A DNA stretch of 64,000 nt from Pedobacter ureilyticus (GCF_005925345.1 NZ_SSHJ01000002.1:1-64000), one strand, 5' to 3'; shown: positions 35,002 to 44,653, counted from the stretch's first letter. Translations and numbers: made by a program. The notes: generated from the letters alone by a model not told the origin.

Positions 35002-36330
35002 TTAACCCCTTCCGGGTCTGCCGCCGCTTTCGCCTCGGCTAGATTTTCCTGAACTAGAGCTAGACGATCGGCTACTTGAGCTAGATGATGACCGCTCGGC
35101 TGAACGCTGTACTCTTTCAGTTCGCTGTGGTTGAGAAGAACGTTCTGTACGTTCCATAGTTCTTTGTGGCGCAGTTTGCTGTACTCTACCTTCTGAAGAC
35201 GAAGAAGAGCGGGAAGGAAAACGCTCTCTACTGCGCTCCATACGCTCTACACGTTCTGGCGCTACGGTTGCACTTGGTCTGTTCGCATTGCCATTGTTTT
35301 GCTCGCTTGTAGTTACACCTTCTCTTGATCTACCAAAAATACTTCCTCTACTACTGCTACGTTCGTTGTTGCTATCAACTCTTGTTTCTCTACCTGTAAC
35401 AGTTGCGCCACGTTCTCTTGTTGCATTATTATCAAAGCTTCTCTCCATTCTCTCGCCTCTTGAGTTGTTGGCATTATAAGCGTTGTTATCATTACCACGG
35501 CTATCTCTTGTTACCGCACTATTTCTTTCAATCCTATCACGCGTTACACTACCTGCTATTGCTTGTCTAGGTGCGGCTTTCGCATTGTCGCTGCCTCTAG
35601 TTGGTCTTGGCGCATAAACGTTTACAGTATTGTTTTCAATACGGGTACCTCCAGACCTGCTTGTTCTAGAAACATTGTAAACAGTCACATTCCTATTGGT
35701 TGCCCTTCTCACATCATCTATTCTGGGACCAGTGTAATAGGTTCGGTTGTTACGAACATAGGTGTTATTAATAATTACTGTCTTTTGAATATATACCCTG
35801 TTTCTGCCACTGTAATAGCGTGGATAACTATTGTAATAAATGTGAGCACTTGGGATAAAATTCCAGCAAAAATCTGGGGTAACATAACGACGGCCAATAT
35901 TAATATTGATACTAATGCTTGGCCCCATCGGTGCCCATCCATAGTAGCCGCCGCCACTTCTCCAATCTACCCAAGCAGGCCCCCAAATAGTATCGGGTAT
36001 CCAAACCCAGTTGTTATACCTATTGTAAATCCAGCGTCCGTAGTGGAAAGGAGCCCAGCCCCAATCATAGTTAGATACCCATGTGTTGCCATACTCTGTC
36101 ATGGCCCAACGACCGTTGCTGTAATAAGGCCTAAAATCTGCCTGATCTACATCTGGTCGCCAAACGTAGCCATATTCTGGGTCGTTTATCCAAGTGCCAT
36201 AAGGAGAAAGTTCATCGTAAAATGTTTGCAGAGAAACATCATCGTACTGCGCTTTTGCAATTTGTGTGGTTCCGGTAAGGAGCAGCAAAAGCCCCAGCAT
36301 CATAGCTGGAAATTTGATTAAGGTTTTCAT
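35002..36330 (-). CDS. DUF6600 secreted protein with Arg/Ser-rich tail
   Basis: 442 residues. A signal peptide (MKTLIKFPAMMLGLLLLLTG...AKAQ) is followed by a Tyr/Trp-rich domain (about 28-180) with repeated Y-G-x-W units: LSPYGTWIND, YGYVWRP, YGNTWVS, DWGWAPFHYGRW, NWVWIPD. This is the DUF6600 pattern found in Bacteroidota and Proteobacteria cell-envelope proteins. Residues 200-442 are low-complexity, rich in Arg, Ser, Asn and Gln, probably disordered and basic. It may bind nucleic acid or polysaccharide outside the cell. The mechanism is unknown. The tail's composition makes its exact boundaries unreliable as evolutionary signal. Confidence 0.8.
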   Translation of the reverse strand: MKTLIKFPAMMLGLLLLLTGTTQIAKAQYDDVSLQTFYDELSPYGTWINDPEYGYVWRPDVDQADFRPYYSNGRWAMTEYGNTWVSNYDWGWAPFHYGRWIYNRYNNWVWIPDTIWGPAWVDWRSGGGYYGWAPMGPSISININIGRRYVTPDFCWNFIPSAHIYYNSYPRYYSGRNRVYIQKTVIINNTYVRNNRTYYTGPRIDDVRRATNRNVTVYNVSRTSRSGGTRIENNTVNVYAPRPTRGSDNAKAAPRQAIAGSVTRDRIERNSAVTRDSRGNDNNAYNANNSRGERMERSFDNNATRERGATVTGRETRVDSNNERSSSRGSIFGRSREGVTTSEQNNGNANRPSATVAPERVERMERSRERFPSRSSSSSEGRVQQTAPQRTMERTERSSQPQRTERVQRSAERSSSSSSSRSSSSSSGKSSRGESGGRPGRG

Positions 36331-36595
36331 GTCCTGTGTGTTTTAAAAATTTATAATTAACCTAACACCAGAGCTATATCAATTTAAAATCCAAATTGTG
36401 TTAAAAGGTGTAAAAAGCCTTTAGTTGCAACAAGAAAGTTGCTCATCTACAAGAATTAACGTAAGTTTCGCCGTTTAAGTGCAAAATCTGTATTAAAATT
36501 ATGTCATTAGCTAACCGCAACAGAACTAAATTTGATACAGTAAACCACCAAACAGAACAGTTTATTGCGCTTTATTGTTTTTATAAATTTTAATT
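36331..36595. other. Divergent intergenic region, no gene
   Basis: Between the DUF6600 gene (minus) and the RsmI-like gene (plus). A TAATTTTG element at 36591-36598 could be a -7 box, but it lies almost on the ATG at 36602. Nothing else recognised. Confidence 0.35.
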
Positions 36596-36601
36596 TTGTG
36601 T

Positions 36602-37315
36602 ATGAAAAAAGGTACTTTGTTTTTAATTCCCGTTCCGCTGGCAGATAATGCTGCCCATAAATCTTTTACTCCGTTTTTAATTGATACCATTAACAGCATT
36701 AAAACCTATATCGTAGAAAACGAAAAAACGGCTCGTAAATTTTTAAAGGAGGCCAATTTAAAAACTCCGCAGAGCGAATTACTGGTGCACGATTTTGGAA
36801 AGCATAAAAGAGGAACGTCATTAGCGCCATTTTTTAAAGAGCTAAATGAAGGTATAGATGTTGGCTTAATGAGTGAAGCTGGTTGCCCCGGCGTGGCGGA
36901 TCCGGGAGCAGAAATTGTGGCCGAAGCACATAGGAGAAATATCAAAGTGGTACCTCTTGTGGGGCCAAATGCAATGTTGCAAGCCTTAATGTCATCTGGC
37001 TTTAGCGGACAGAGCTACGCATTTACTGGTTACTTACCAATTGATAAAGGAGATAGGGTAAAACGGATTAAGGATTTAGAACAATTATCTCAACGCTACA
37101 GGCAAACGCAGCTTTTTATGGAAACTCCTTTTAGGAACAACCATTTGCTCGAAGATATCATAAAAAATTGCCAACCCAATACACTATTATGCGTAGCCTG
37201 CAATATTAACGCCGAAGATGAATTTATTAAAACGCTACCAATAAGTTTATGGCGCAAAGAAAAAGTAGACCTTCATAAAAAGCCCACCGTGTTTTTAATC
37301 TACAAAGGAAATTGA
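36602..37315 (+). CDS. RsmI-like SAM-dependent methyltransferase (tetrapyrrole methylase fold)
   Basis: 237 residues from the ATG at 36602; a TTG at 36596 would add only two. The tetrapyrrole methylase fold is shown by LIPVPLADNA at the N-terminus, DVGLMSEAGCPGVADPGAEIV (the SAM loop region), VPLVGPNAMLQALMSSG and FTGYLP. This is the RsmI signature set. RsmI methylates the 2'-O of C1402 in 16S rRNA. Bacteroidota often carry a shorter paralogue besides the canonical RsmI; which one this is cannot be decided here. Confidence 0.85.
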   Translation: MKKGTLFLIPVPLADNAAHKSFTPFLIDTINSIKTYIVENEKTARKFLKEANLKTPQSELLVHDFGKHKRGTSLAPFFKELNEGIDVGLMSEAGCPGVADPGAEIVAEAHRRNIKVVPLVGPNAMLQALMSSGFSGQSYAFTGYLPIDKGDRVKRIKDLEQLSQRYRQTQLFMETPFRNNHLLEDIIKNCQPNTLLCVACNINAEDEFIKTLPISLWRKEKVDLHKKPTVFLIYKGN

Positions 37316-37441
37316 TCTTATCTTGTTGCATCGCTTAAAGCTTTTGATGAAACAGCCTTTACTTTGAGGAGGCTGAAGTCATAAAGCTTTAGGGCTGCTT
37401 CTCCTAATTTTCGGAGAGGGTAGTACCTGCAATGAGATCTA

Positions 37442-37885
37442 CTAATAAGTCTCGCTATCAGGTGGAATGCCGTAATCCACAAAATTCACGTCAGCTTTTT
37501 TCCTTTTGGAAGTAAAAGAGCTAAACAATGATTTTGCTTTGCTGAATAATCCGGTTAAACTTTCCACGTCTAAAGATTTGCCCACTTTACCCGAAACCAG
37601 GGCTGCAAGAGCTTTAGTTATAAGCCCCGAACTTCTAAATATTGTTTTATTTAAAAACATAGGCAAAATCAAGGACATGATACTACCACTCAAGTTAGTT
37701 TTTTCATCGAGCTTACGTAAACTCTGCGGGTTAAGAAAATCCTTAATTAAATTTAATGGCGAGAACTGCTTGATATAGCTTTTTGTATCCTCTTTTAATC
37801 GTGTTTCTTTAAGTTGATAATCAATTTTAACACGACTAATTTCAAGATGTAATTCTGCCAAAGATTTTATGTCTCTATTCCTCAT
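37442..37885 (-). CDS. Hypothetical protein of the YtxH/holin-like trio
   Basis: 147 residues. An N-terminal charged helix (ELHLEISRVKIDYQLKETRL) and a hydrophobic centre (SIMSLILPMFLNKTIF) suggest a membrane-associated protein. It overlaps the holin-like gene by 11 bp. The three-gene set (YtxH, holin-like, this) resembles the YqjD-YqjE-YqjK set of Proteobacteria, which is stress-linked and inner-membrane located. Function not known. Confidence 0.75.
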   Translation of the reverse strand: MRNRDIKSLAELHLEISRVKIDYQLKETRLKEDTKSYIKQFSPLNLIKDFLNPQSLRKLDEKTNLSGSIMSLILPMFLNKTIFRSSGLITKALAALVSGKVGKSLDVESLTGLFSKAKSLFSSFTSKRKKADVNFVDYGIPPDSETY

Positions 37886-38246
37886 CGTCTGTATCTGCTA
37901 TCTTATTAAAATATTTCCTGATGAACATGTTCACTAATACCTTCTCGATGATTTTATCTTTAGCTAAGAAAACGATAATGGATAAGAGCAAGTAAATTCC
38001 AGCTACGCAGCCAAAACCCGCAACCATACTGCCAAATACTTCTGCAAGGTACAACGCCAAGGTTATGGTACCCAACAGAAATGCAAGCACGAAGCAAACT
38101 ACAACAACTGTGTTGGTAATTAGATCTGCAAATAGCTTAGACCCCTTCTCAACCGATTTTAAGTGTAGGTAATCTAGGCGAGTATCTACGTAACTTTTTG
38201 CATCAGAAACAAGCTCTTCAATGGTCTTATCTTTTTTCTCTTCCAT
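37875..38246 (-). CDS. Phage-holin-family (YqjE-like) membrane protein
   Basis: 123 residues with two strong hydrophobic helices, one around VVVVCFVLAFLLGTITLALYLA and one around GCVAGIYLLLSIIVFLA. A charged amphipathic N-terminus (DKTIEELVSDAKSYVDTRLDYL) precedes them and the C-terminus is acidic. This matches the putative Actinobacteria-type holin-3 family, which in chromosomal contexts is not a lysis gene. It lies 17 bp downstream of the YtxH gene and overlaps the next gene. Confidence 0.8.
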   Translation of the reverse strand: MEEKKDKTIEELVSDAKSYVDTRLDYLHLKSVEKGSKLFADLITNTVVVVCFVLAFLLGTITLALYLAEVFGSMVAGFGCVAGIYLLLSIIVFLAKDKIIEKVLVNMFIRKYFNKIADTDDEE

Positions 38247-38263
38247 TATCGTTTTAAGGTGTT

Positions 38264-38530
38264 TTATACATGCTCTACTTCGTCCGAGTATTCTTGCTCA
38301 ACATCACGAAGTTTACCTTTAATCGAGTTTACCACTTTATCTTTTAAACCACTTAGGTTATTGATTTCATCAGCAGCTCTTTCTTTGATAGAGTCTCCAA
38401 AATCTTTTAAGGATTGCCCTAGTTTATCACGAGTATCTGTGCCTTTATCTGGCGCAAAAAGAATTCCTAATGCCGCTCCCGCAGCTAAGCCAGCCAATAA
38501 GGCTACTACCACTTTCGAATTATCGTTCAT
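38264..38530 (-). CDS. YtxH domain protein
   Basis: 88 residues. A short N-terminal transmembrane helix, KVVVALLAGLAAGAALGILFAP, ends in the APDKGTDTRDKL signature of YtxH. A helical tail resembling LEA-like or ElaB-like stress proteins follows (DSIKERAADEINNLSGL). First gene of a three-gene operon. Likely an inner-membrane protein expressed under stress. Confidence 0.88.
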   Translation of the reverse strand: MNDNSKVVVALLAGLAAGAALGILFAPDKGTDTRDKLGQSLKDFGDSIKERAADEINNLSGLKDKVVNSIKGKLRDVEQEYSDEVEHV

Positions 38531-38736
38531 GTTTTTATAGTTTTATGTTAATGATGAAAAATTATATAAACTATAGTAGTTAAACTACGTATAAATACAA
38601 ATTGTTTGAAATATTTGCTTTTTATCAGAGTTTCTTTACCTCATTTATATTATCCCAATATAAGGAAAAAAAAGCCTGTAGCAAATCAAAAACAAATATT
38701 GTTCCAATACGCCCGCAAATTTTGAAGTAGCCTAAA

Positions 38737-40179
38737 TCAGTTTATTGGCAACTGAATAATAAATAAACTACCTGTCTCTTGCGGTTTAAAAACAATGTTT
38801 CCTTTGTGCGCAAGTACTGTGCGCTCTGCTTCGGTTAGGCCTAAACCCTCGGCATCTTTCTTAGTAGTGAAAAAGGGTTCAAAAATCTGGTGTTCTAAGC
38901 CATTACTAATTCCCTTCCCGTTATCTTCTACTAAGATAGAGTAATAGCCACTATCGTTAAGGGTGCTTACATTTAAAACTTTGGGGTAGTTTTCCATGCT
39001 CTCTACGGCGTTGGCAAGTATGTTTACCAATGCCTTTTTTATCTGCTTTTTATCTATCGACAAATGTAAGTCTGTTGGCAGCAAATGCTTTTCTAAAACA
39101 ATACGATGACCCAAAATCAAGTCACTTATTTCAACTAGTGCTTCTTCGATCAAGGTTTTGATACTGGTTTTTTGAATAACGATTGGTTTATTTTCGGTAC
39201 TAGAAACAAAGTTTTTTGTGAGCTGGTTAATGCTGTTAAAATTCGCTTTGATTATTTCTAAACCTGCCTGTAAATTTTCATTATAAACCAGCATTTCATC
39301 AGTACTTAATTCATGCAAAACAAGATTAATTGTAGAAAGTGGGTTTCTTATTTCTTCTGCAAAACCCTTGGCAATATGTTCAGAAATAGAGAATTTACTC
39401 TCGTGTATAGATTTGGTCTCTTGGTGTTTCCTATAAGTTAGGTCATGTATAATGGTATGGTAAACTTCAACCATGTTCTGCAGGTCTATCTGCAAAAAAG
39501 AAGAGAGGCTACAGAAATAAACTTGGCCTTTACTAGAAACCATCTGACATTCAAAATCACTCACCGCTCCTTTGGTTTCAAGCTCTTGAACAAAGTTATC
39601 TCTATCTTCTTGCGTATAAAACAAAGACCTGTCGTTAGTTGCCAACATTTCTTTAATATGATAACCAAAAAAATCTAATCCTGCTTTATTGATGTCGTGT
39701 ATTTTACCAGTAAAATCTGAAATAAGGATAGGTTCTTTTGCTTTATCAAAAATGATTTTGAATTTATTTTCGCTTTCTTTTAGCGCTTTAAGTGTTTCTG
39801 CCTGTTTTAGGGCATAGCGTATAGACCTATCTAAAGTGTCTGCATCAATTTTATCTTTTACCAAATAATCTGCTGCGCCAACATTCATGGCTTCTTCATC
39901 AATCTGGTAGTCTCCTTTTCCAGTTAAAATAATAATGGGCTCTTTAATACCAGATAGTACGGCTTCATTTACCAAATCTACTCCAGTGTGTTTGCCCAAC
40001 CTATAATCTACCAAATAAATATCATGTTGGCTTTTTAGTACTGCATTTATACCTTTTTCAAAGCTATCTATCCAAGAAAGCTCGTATTTATTGGCAATGC
40101 TACTATGGCTAAGAATGTCTTTAGTGATGATATAGTCATCTTCGTCATCATCGATTAACAAAACCTTTACTCTGTTCAT
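38737..40179 (-). CDS. Receiver-PAS-histidine-kinase-like protein lacking the phospho-accepting His
   Basis: 480 residues. The receiver domain is at 1-125 with phospho-acceptor Asp58 (IYLVDYRL). A PAS domain lies about 135-250, then a HisKA-like helix. The kinase H-box reads GFAEEIRNPLSTINL, where the family has HEIRNPL: Glu275 (codon 39355-39357) sits where the histidine should be. The ATP-binding domain looks intact (N-box KKALVNILANAVESM, DNGKGI, FEPFFTTKKD, GLGLTEAE). It is the last gene of a four-gene signalling operon, 4 bp after a single receiver. It could be a pseudo-kinase or a scaffold that only binds ATP. Confidence 0.9.
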   Translation of the reverse strand: MNRVKVLLIDDDEDDYIITKDILSHSSIANKYELSWIDSFEKGINAVLKSQHDIYLVDYRLGKHTGVDLVNEAVLSGIKEPIIILTGKGDYQIDEEAMNVGAADYLVKDKIDADTLDRSIRYALKQAETLKALKESENKFKIIFDKAKEPILISDFTGKIHDINKAGLDFFGYHIKEMLATNDRSLFYTQEDRDNFVQELETKGAVSDFECQMVSSKGQVYFCSLSSFLQIDLQNMVEVYHTIIHDLTYRKHQETKSIHESKFSISEHIAKGFAEEIRNPLSTINLVLHELSTDEMLVYNENLQAGLEIIKANFNSINQLTKNFVSSTENKPIVIQKTSIKTLIEEALVEISDLILGHRIVLEKHLLPTDLHLSIDKKQIKKALVNILANAVESMENYPKVLNVSTLNDSGYYSILVEDNGKGISNGLEHQIFEPFFTTKKDAEGLGLTEAERTVLAHKGNIVFKPQETGSLFIIQLPIN

Positions 40180-40183
40180 ACAT

Positions 40184-40591
40184 TTAATATTTGATATTAA
40201 GCCATTTGCCTGCTATGGAGGTTGTAATACTCACTAAACCACTAAAAGATGTTGGTTTGGTAAAAAAATCATTGGCTCCTAGGGCCATAACCGAATCAAT
40301 ATCATCTTTATTTTTGGAAGTGGACAGTACTACCAAAGGGATATCCTTAGTATCTATTCTACTTTTTAATTCTTTAATAACGCTTCTTCCATCTAATACA
40401 GGCATATTCAAATCTACGAGAATTAAACTAGGTAGCTCATTCTGGGAAATCAATTGGTTTACATATTCTATCAATAATTTTCCATTGCTTAAAAAAGTAA
40501 CCGCATCTTGATAAATCTCTGAAAAAGCATCTTTAAGCATTAAAGCATCATCTGGATCGTCTTCGGCAATTAAAATAAGTGGCTTGTGCAT
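40184..40591 (-). CDS. Single-domain response regulator (Rcp1-like receiver)
   Basis: 135 residues, receiver only. Acidic pocket EDDPDD near the N-terminus, phospho-acceptor Asp in LILVDLNMPVLDG, conserved Thr/Ser in VVLSTSKNKDD and Lys in FFTKPTS. No output domain. Sits between two kinases in the same operon (8 and 4 bp gaps), so it likely acts as an intermediate in a phosphorelay. Confidence 0.93.
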   Translation of the reverse strand: MHKPLILIAEDDPDDALMLKDAFSEIYQDAVTFLSNGKLLIEYVNQLISQNELPSLILVDLNMPVLDGRSVIKELKSRIDTKDIPLVVLSTSKNKDDIDSVMALGANDFFTKPTSFSGLVSITTSIAGKWLNIKY

Positions 40592-40599
40592 AGTAATTA

Positions 40600-43044
40600 T
40601 TAAGTAGGGCTATGTTTAAGTGGCAAAACAATAAAGAAAGATGCTCCTTCTCCTTCTTTACTTTTGGCAAAAATAAAACCGAAATGGTTTTCAACAATTT
40701 TTTTGCAGATTGCCAATCCTATTCCTGTACCTTTATAAGCTGTTCGTGAGTGCAAACGTTGAAACAAATCGAATATTTTTCCTGCGTAGCCCTCATCAAA
40801 ACCAATTCCATTATCGGTAATTTTTATAACGCAATAATACAAATGCTGCGAAACGCCCTCAACTGGAATTGCGCTGCCAACGAGGACTTGAGAGGAAATT
40901 TCTATGAGTGGCTGTACATTAGGCCTCACAAACTTTAATGAATTACTAATGACGTTTTGAAAAACCTGTGCCAACTGAGACGAAATACCATCCACCTTTT
41001 CATTTACCGAAAGTGTGATTTTCGCATTGGCACTTTCTATAGCATAATCTAAACCATGTAGTACGCTATCCAACAGCTCTTTTAAATCTACCTCACGAAA
41101 CTCTTTAACCTCTCGGGTTACTTTAGAAAAAGCTAACAAGTCATCTATTAATGCTTGCATACGCTCGGCGGCATTTTGCATGCGGTCAATATAATCTTGC
41201 CCTTCTAAGTTAAGGTTTGCGGCAAATTTAGTTTTTAGCCTGTCGCCAAATGCCCTGATCTTCCTCAGTGGTTCTTGTAAATCGTGCGAAGCTACATAAG
41301 CAAACTGTTCTAGATCTTTATTAGAAATATTAAGTTCGTTAATTTTTTCCTCTAGTTTTCGCTGGGTTTCTTTTAACTGTGTCACATCTTGTGTGTTGCC
41401 TAAGTAAGAAAAACCTTTTCCAATTTCATCTTCCTTAAATTTTGCAGTAGTAGATACATGTCTAATCTCACCATTGGGTCTTACAATCCTATAATTGGCC
41501 TTAAAAGAGATTTTGTTTTGCCTAGCGTCTATAAAAATCTGTCGCAACGTTTTCACATCTTCTTTATGCACAAAATTACCGTAAGAGCTAATGTTGATAA
41601 TGGTAGAATGAGGCAAATAACCATGGATATTGAACATCTCATCAGACCAAACTACATGCTCGTCATTACTTTGCCACTCCCAACTTCCGTTATTAGAAAC
41701 CGCTTCACCTTCACGCAGCAAGGTTTCATTTTTTCTGAGTTTTAAAGTGGCCTCTTTAAGCTCGGTAATGTCTTGTACGGTGCCTATCAGCTTATTTTCC
41801 TTGCTTGCAAAATAACCCTGGTTCAGTACGTATCGCTTAACTCCGTCAGGTCTAACAATTTGATACTCGGCGGCAAAATTGGTTTTATTTTTTACCGCGT
41901 TACCGAGTTCTTTGGCAAGTTTTTGTCTGTATTCTGGTACAATAACCTGCTCTGCGATGGCGTGTGTTGGATAAAATGTATTACCTGGAAAGCCGTATAT
42001 TTTGTAAAGTTCATCAGACCATTTGTAAGTATTAGTTTTAATATCTAACTCCCAACTGCCCAGCTTCGAAATTTTCTCAGCATTGGCCAACAAGCGCTCT
42101 CTTTCTATCAAATTTGCTGTAAGCGCATGTTTCTCTTTTACTTCAACATCTAGCTTTGCGATAATACGCTGTTCGTTTCTAACGGTTTCTACATAGTTGA
42201 GTATTATTCCTGCTAAGGGGACCAAATAACTAATGAACCTGAGGTAGTGCGCTGCATTATAGTAGGAATCGAACGCAGATGTGCTGAGCGCCATAAAAAG
42301 CTGCGCTAAAAACAGGGGAGCAATACTTAAAATTAAAAACTTGGAGAACGTACTATGAAAACGCAACATAAATTTGGGCAGATAAAACGTTGCCCACACC
42401 AACAAGAAAACTAATGGGAAGAAAGAAAAAAGATCTATCTTAACCATCTGACTTAGCACTTGTTTCCGTTGCAAAATAGAATCGGTATTGGCGATGATGA
42501 ACACACAGGTAACGCCCGCTAAAAAGCAAAAAACAGCTGTTTTATAGATAATTTTTCGCTTTTGTAATGGTGTCCTTAAATCTCGAGCCTTTATTTTGAG
42601 GTAAACAATAGTCCCGACAAGGAGGGTCAGGGAATAAAAAACCCTGTTGATCCACCAAATAAAGTATAAATTGCTAAAAAAATCTCCTTCTACCTTTTTT
42701 TCATTCAAAATTAAAAGATAGTAAATATCTAATATAGCCGAGATAAATAGCGTAATACCAAACAGGGTAATGGTTACTTCTTTTCGGATATTGTAGTCTA
42801 TTATAGCCAGTATACCGGTAAAAATTGCGGCAGCAACCCCAAAGGTTGTCCAAATACTTGTATAGAAATTTTGCTCTACGCTAAAAAAAAGAAATTCTTT
42901 AGATGAGTTTTCAAAAAAAATGGATAACACTACGGATAGCAATGGTACAATGCAGAGAAACATTACCATCCATAATATTTTTTTAGAAATATTATAACGG
43001 TTTTTGAACCGAAAAGAACCAATTTTTTTGATCAGATTAAGCAC
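40600..43044 (-). CDS. Membrane PAS sensor histidine kinase
   Basis: 814 residues. An N-terminal membrane sensor domain has about eight hydrophobic helices (residues about 25-295). Two PAS domains follow (starting LGSWELDIKTNTYKWSDELYKIYG and NNGSWEWQSNDEHVVWSD) with PAC-like ends (VQDITELK, TQDVTQLK). The HisKA has an intact H-box, FAYVASHDLQEPLRKIRAF. The HATPase has a Gly-rich lid (DNGIGFDEGY, GTGIGLAICKKIVE). The ligand is unknown. Second gene in the operon, 2 bp after the NtrC-type gene, so the kinase and regulators are translationally linked. Confidence 0.9.
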   Translation of the reverse strand: MLNLIKKIGSFRFKNRYNISKKILWMVMFLCIVPLLSVVLSIFFENSSKEFLFFSVEQNFYTSIWTTFGVAAAIFTGILAIIDYNIRKEVTITLFGITLFISAILDIYYLLILNEKKVEGDFFSNLYFIWWINRVFYSLTLLVGTIVYLKIKARDLRTPLQKRKIIYKTAVFCFLAGVTCVFIIANTDSILQRKQVLSQMVKIDLFSFFPLVFLLVWATFYLPKFMLRFHSTFSKFLILSIAPLFLAQLFMALSTSAFDSYYNAAHYLRFISYLVPLAGIILNYVETVRNEQRIIAKLDVEVKEKHALTANLIERERLLANAEKISKLGSWELDIKTNTYKWSDELYKIYGFPGNTFYPTHAIAEQVIVPEYRQKLAKELGNAVKNKTNFAAEYQIVRPDGVKRYVLNQGYFASKENKLIGTVQDITELKEATLKLRKNETLLREGEAVSNNGSWEWQSNDEHVVWSDEMFNIHGYLPHSTIINISSYGNFVHKEDVKTLRQIFIDARQNKISFKANYRIVRPNGEIRHVSTTAKFKEDEIGKGFSYLGNTQDVTQLKETQRKLEEKINELNISNKDLEQFAYVASHDLQEPLRKIRAFGDRLKTKFAANLNLEGQDYIDRMQNAAERMQALIDDLLAFSKVTREVKEFREVDLKELLDSVLHGLDYAIESANAKITLSVNEKVDGISSQLAQVFQNVISNSLKFVRPNVQPLIEISSQVLVGSAIPVEGVSQHLYYCVIKITDNGIGFDEGYAGKIFDLFQRLHSRTAYKGTGIGLAICKKIVENHFGFIFAKSKEGEGASFFIVLPLKHSPT

Positions 43045-43046
43045 TT

Positions 43047-44465
43047 TTATTTACTATCGAGATCAATGGCTTTCATCTTATTATAAAGTGTTTTTCTATC
43101 GATATTTAGGATTTTTGCGGCTTTGGTTTTGTTGAAATTAACCTCCCTTAATACATTTAAAATGGTTTCGTACTCTGCCTCTAGGGCTGCGTTTTTCAAA
43201 TCCCGAGGTTTGCTCTTGTCAGAATTATCATTGTGATCTGTTAATTCAAAACTCGGAGATTTGGCGTAGGTAGAAATTTCTAATGGAAGCGCTTTTACTT
43301 GAATCTCTTCCGTTTCGGTCAACAATGTGGCTCGGCGCACTACATTTTTTAATTCGCGAACATTTCCTGGCCAATTATAAGTTAAAAAGCAATCTATTAC
43401 TTCTTCAGAAAAACCAGAAATTTCTTTATTTAATTCTTGATTAGCCAATTGTAAGAAGCTTTCGGCAAATGCCAAAATATCTTTACCTCTTTGACTTATT
43501 GGAGGCAGATTAATTGAAAACTCGTTGAAACGATGGTAAAGATCTTCTCTAAACCTACCTTTAGAAATGGCATCTTGAAGATTTTCGTTGGTTGCTACAA
43601 TAATTCTTACATCCAAGTCTATTTCCTTTGTACTGCCAATACGTTTTATTTTACGCTCTTGTACAGTTCTTAAAAGCGCTGCCTGAATATCATAAGACAA
43701 GTTACCTACTTCATCCAAAAATAGCGTTCCGCCATTTGCCATTTCAAAATGTCCTATTTTGGTGTATAAAGCTCCAGTAAAAGATCCTTTTTCGTGTCCA
43801 AAAAATTCGCTTCCTGCGAGTTCTTTAGTAAGGGAACCACAGTCCATTGCCACAAAAGGTTTGTCTTTTCTTGGGCTATTTAGGTGTATAGCTTTAGCTA
43901 CCGACTCTTTTCCCGTGCCACTGTCACCTAGTAAGATCACACTATATGCCGTAGGTGCAACCAACAAAATTTGCTTCATCAAATCTTTTGAAGCACCGCT
44001 CTGGCCTATCACAAATTCGTCCGTAAAAGCATAAACAGTTTTTCCGGCTTTTACTTTCTCTGTATTTGCTAGTGGTGTATCTTGAGCACTCGCATTTAGC
44101 GCTATTTGTGTTTCTATAGCCTTGTTAATGGTGTTTAAAATTTCGTCTGGATACAGCGGTTTGGTAATATAATCGTAAGCTCCCAACTTAATAAGTTCTA
44201 CGGCGAGTTTAATGTCCGAATATCCAGTAATGATAATCACACCTGTTTTAGGGTAATTGTCTTTAATTTTAACCAACATTTCTTTTCCATCGGTATCTTC
44301 TAAGCGATAATCACACAGCACCAAATCGTAATGATCTTTGGCCAAATACTCCATCGCAGAAGTTCCGCTAGTTGCACTTGACACATCAAAAGAGTTTCTG
44401 GTTAAAAATTTAGAGAGCAATAAGCCAATATTTATTTCATCGTCAACGATTAATATTTTCTTCAT
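43047..44465 (-). CDS. Sigma-54-dependent NtrC-family response regulator
   Basis: 472 residues. Receiver 1-120 (Asp in DLVLCDYRLEDTDG). AAA+ domain about 150-390 with Walker A GDSGTGKE, the sigma-54-contact loop GSFTGA (Ser in place of the more common Ala of GAFTGA) and Walker B GGTLFLDEVG. C-terminal Fis-type HTH NKTKAAKILNIDRKTLYNKM. First gene of the four-gene operon and presumed output of the signalling pathway. It activates sigma-54 promoters; targets are not visible in the window. Confidence 0.92.
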   Translation of the reverse strand: MKKILIVDDEINIGLLLSKFLTRNSFDVSSATSGTSAMEYLAKDHYDLVLCDYRLEDTDGKEMLVKIKDNYPKTGVIIITGYSDIKLAVELIKLGAYDYITKPLYPDEILNTINKAIETQIALNASAQDTPLANTEKVKAGKTVYAFTDEFVIGQSGASKDLMKQILLVAPTAYSVILLGDSGTGKESVAKAIHLNSPRKDKPFVAMDCGSLTKELAGSEFFGHEKGSFTGALYTKIGHFEMANGGTLFLDEVGNLSYDIQAALLRTVQERKIKRIGSTKEIDLDVRIIVATNENLQDAISKGRFREDLYHRFNEFSINLPPISQRGKDILAFAESFLQLANQELNKEISGFSEEVIDCFLTYNWPGNVRELKNVVRRATLLTETEEIQVKALPLEISTYAKSPSFELTDHNDNSDKSKPRDLKNAALEAEYETILNVLREVNFNKTKAAKILNIDRKTLYNKMKAIDLDSK

Positions 44466-44653
44466 AGTTTGATTTAACTAGATGTGAGTGTATAATTTAT
44501 AAGCTAAAATACGCAAAAAAAAGGAGAATGGGAATTATTTTCTACACTTATCATTTTTTGTGTGGAAAATATCTTTTTTAAAGTCAGCTTTGATAATTAC
44601 AGTTATTTTAAAAACACCCGCATCCCTATAAATTACTGCTATAAATCAAATTC

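Noticed and set aside
35563..36321. 252-aa antisense ORF inside the DUF6600 gene
   Set aside because: Arises from the Tyr/Trp/Asn-rich repeats of the real gene on the other strand.
38737..40179. His268 as replacement phospho-acceptor in the receiver-PAS-kinase
   Set aside because: It lies seven residues before the H-box position, out of register with the conserved EIRNPL helix, so substitution of function is unlikely without evidence.
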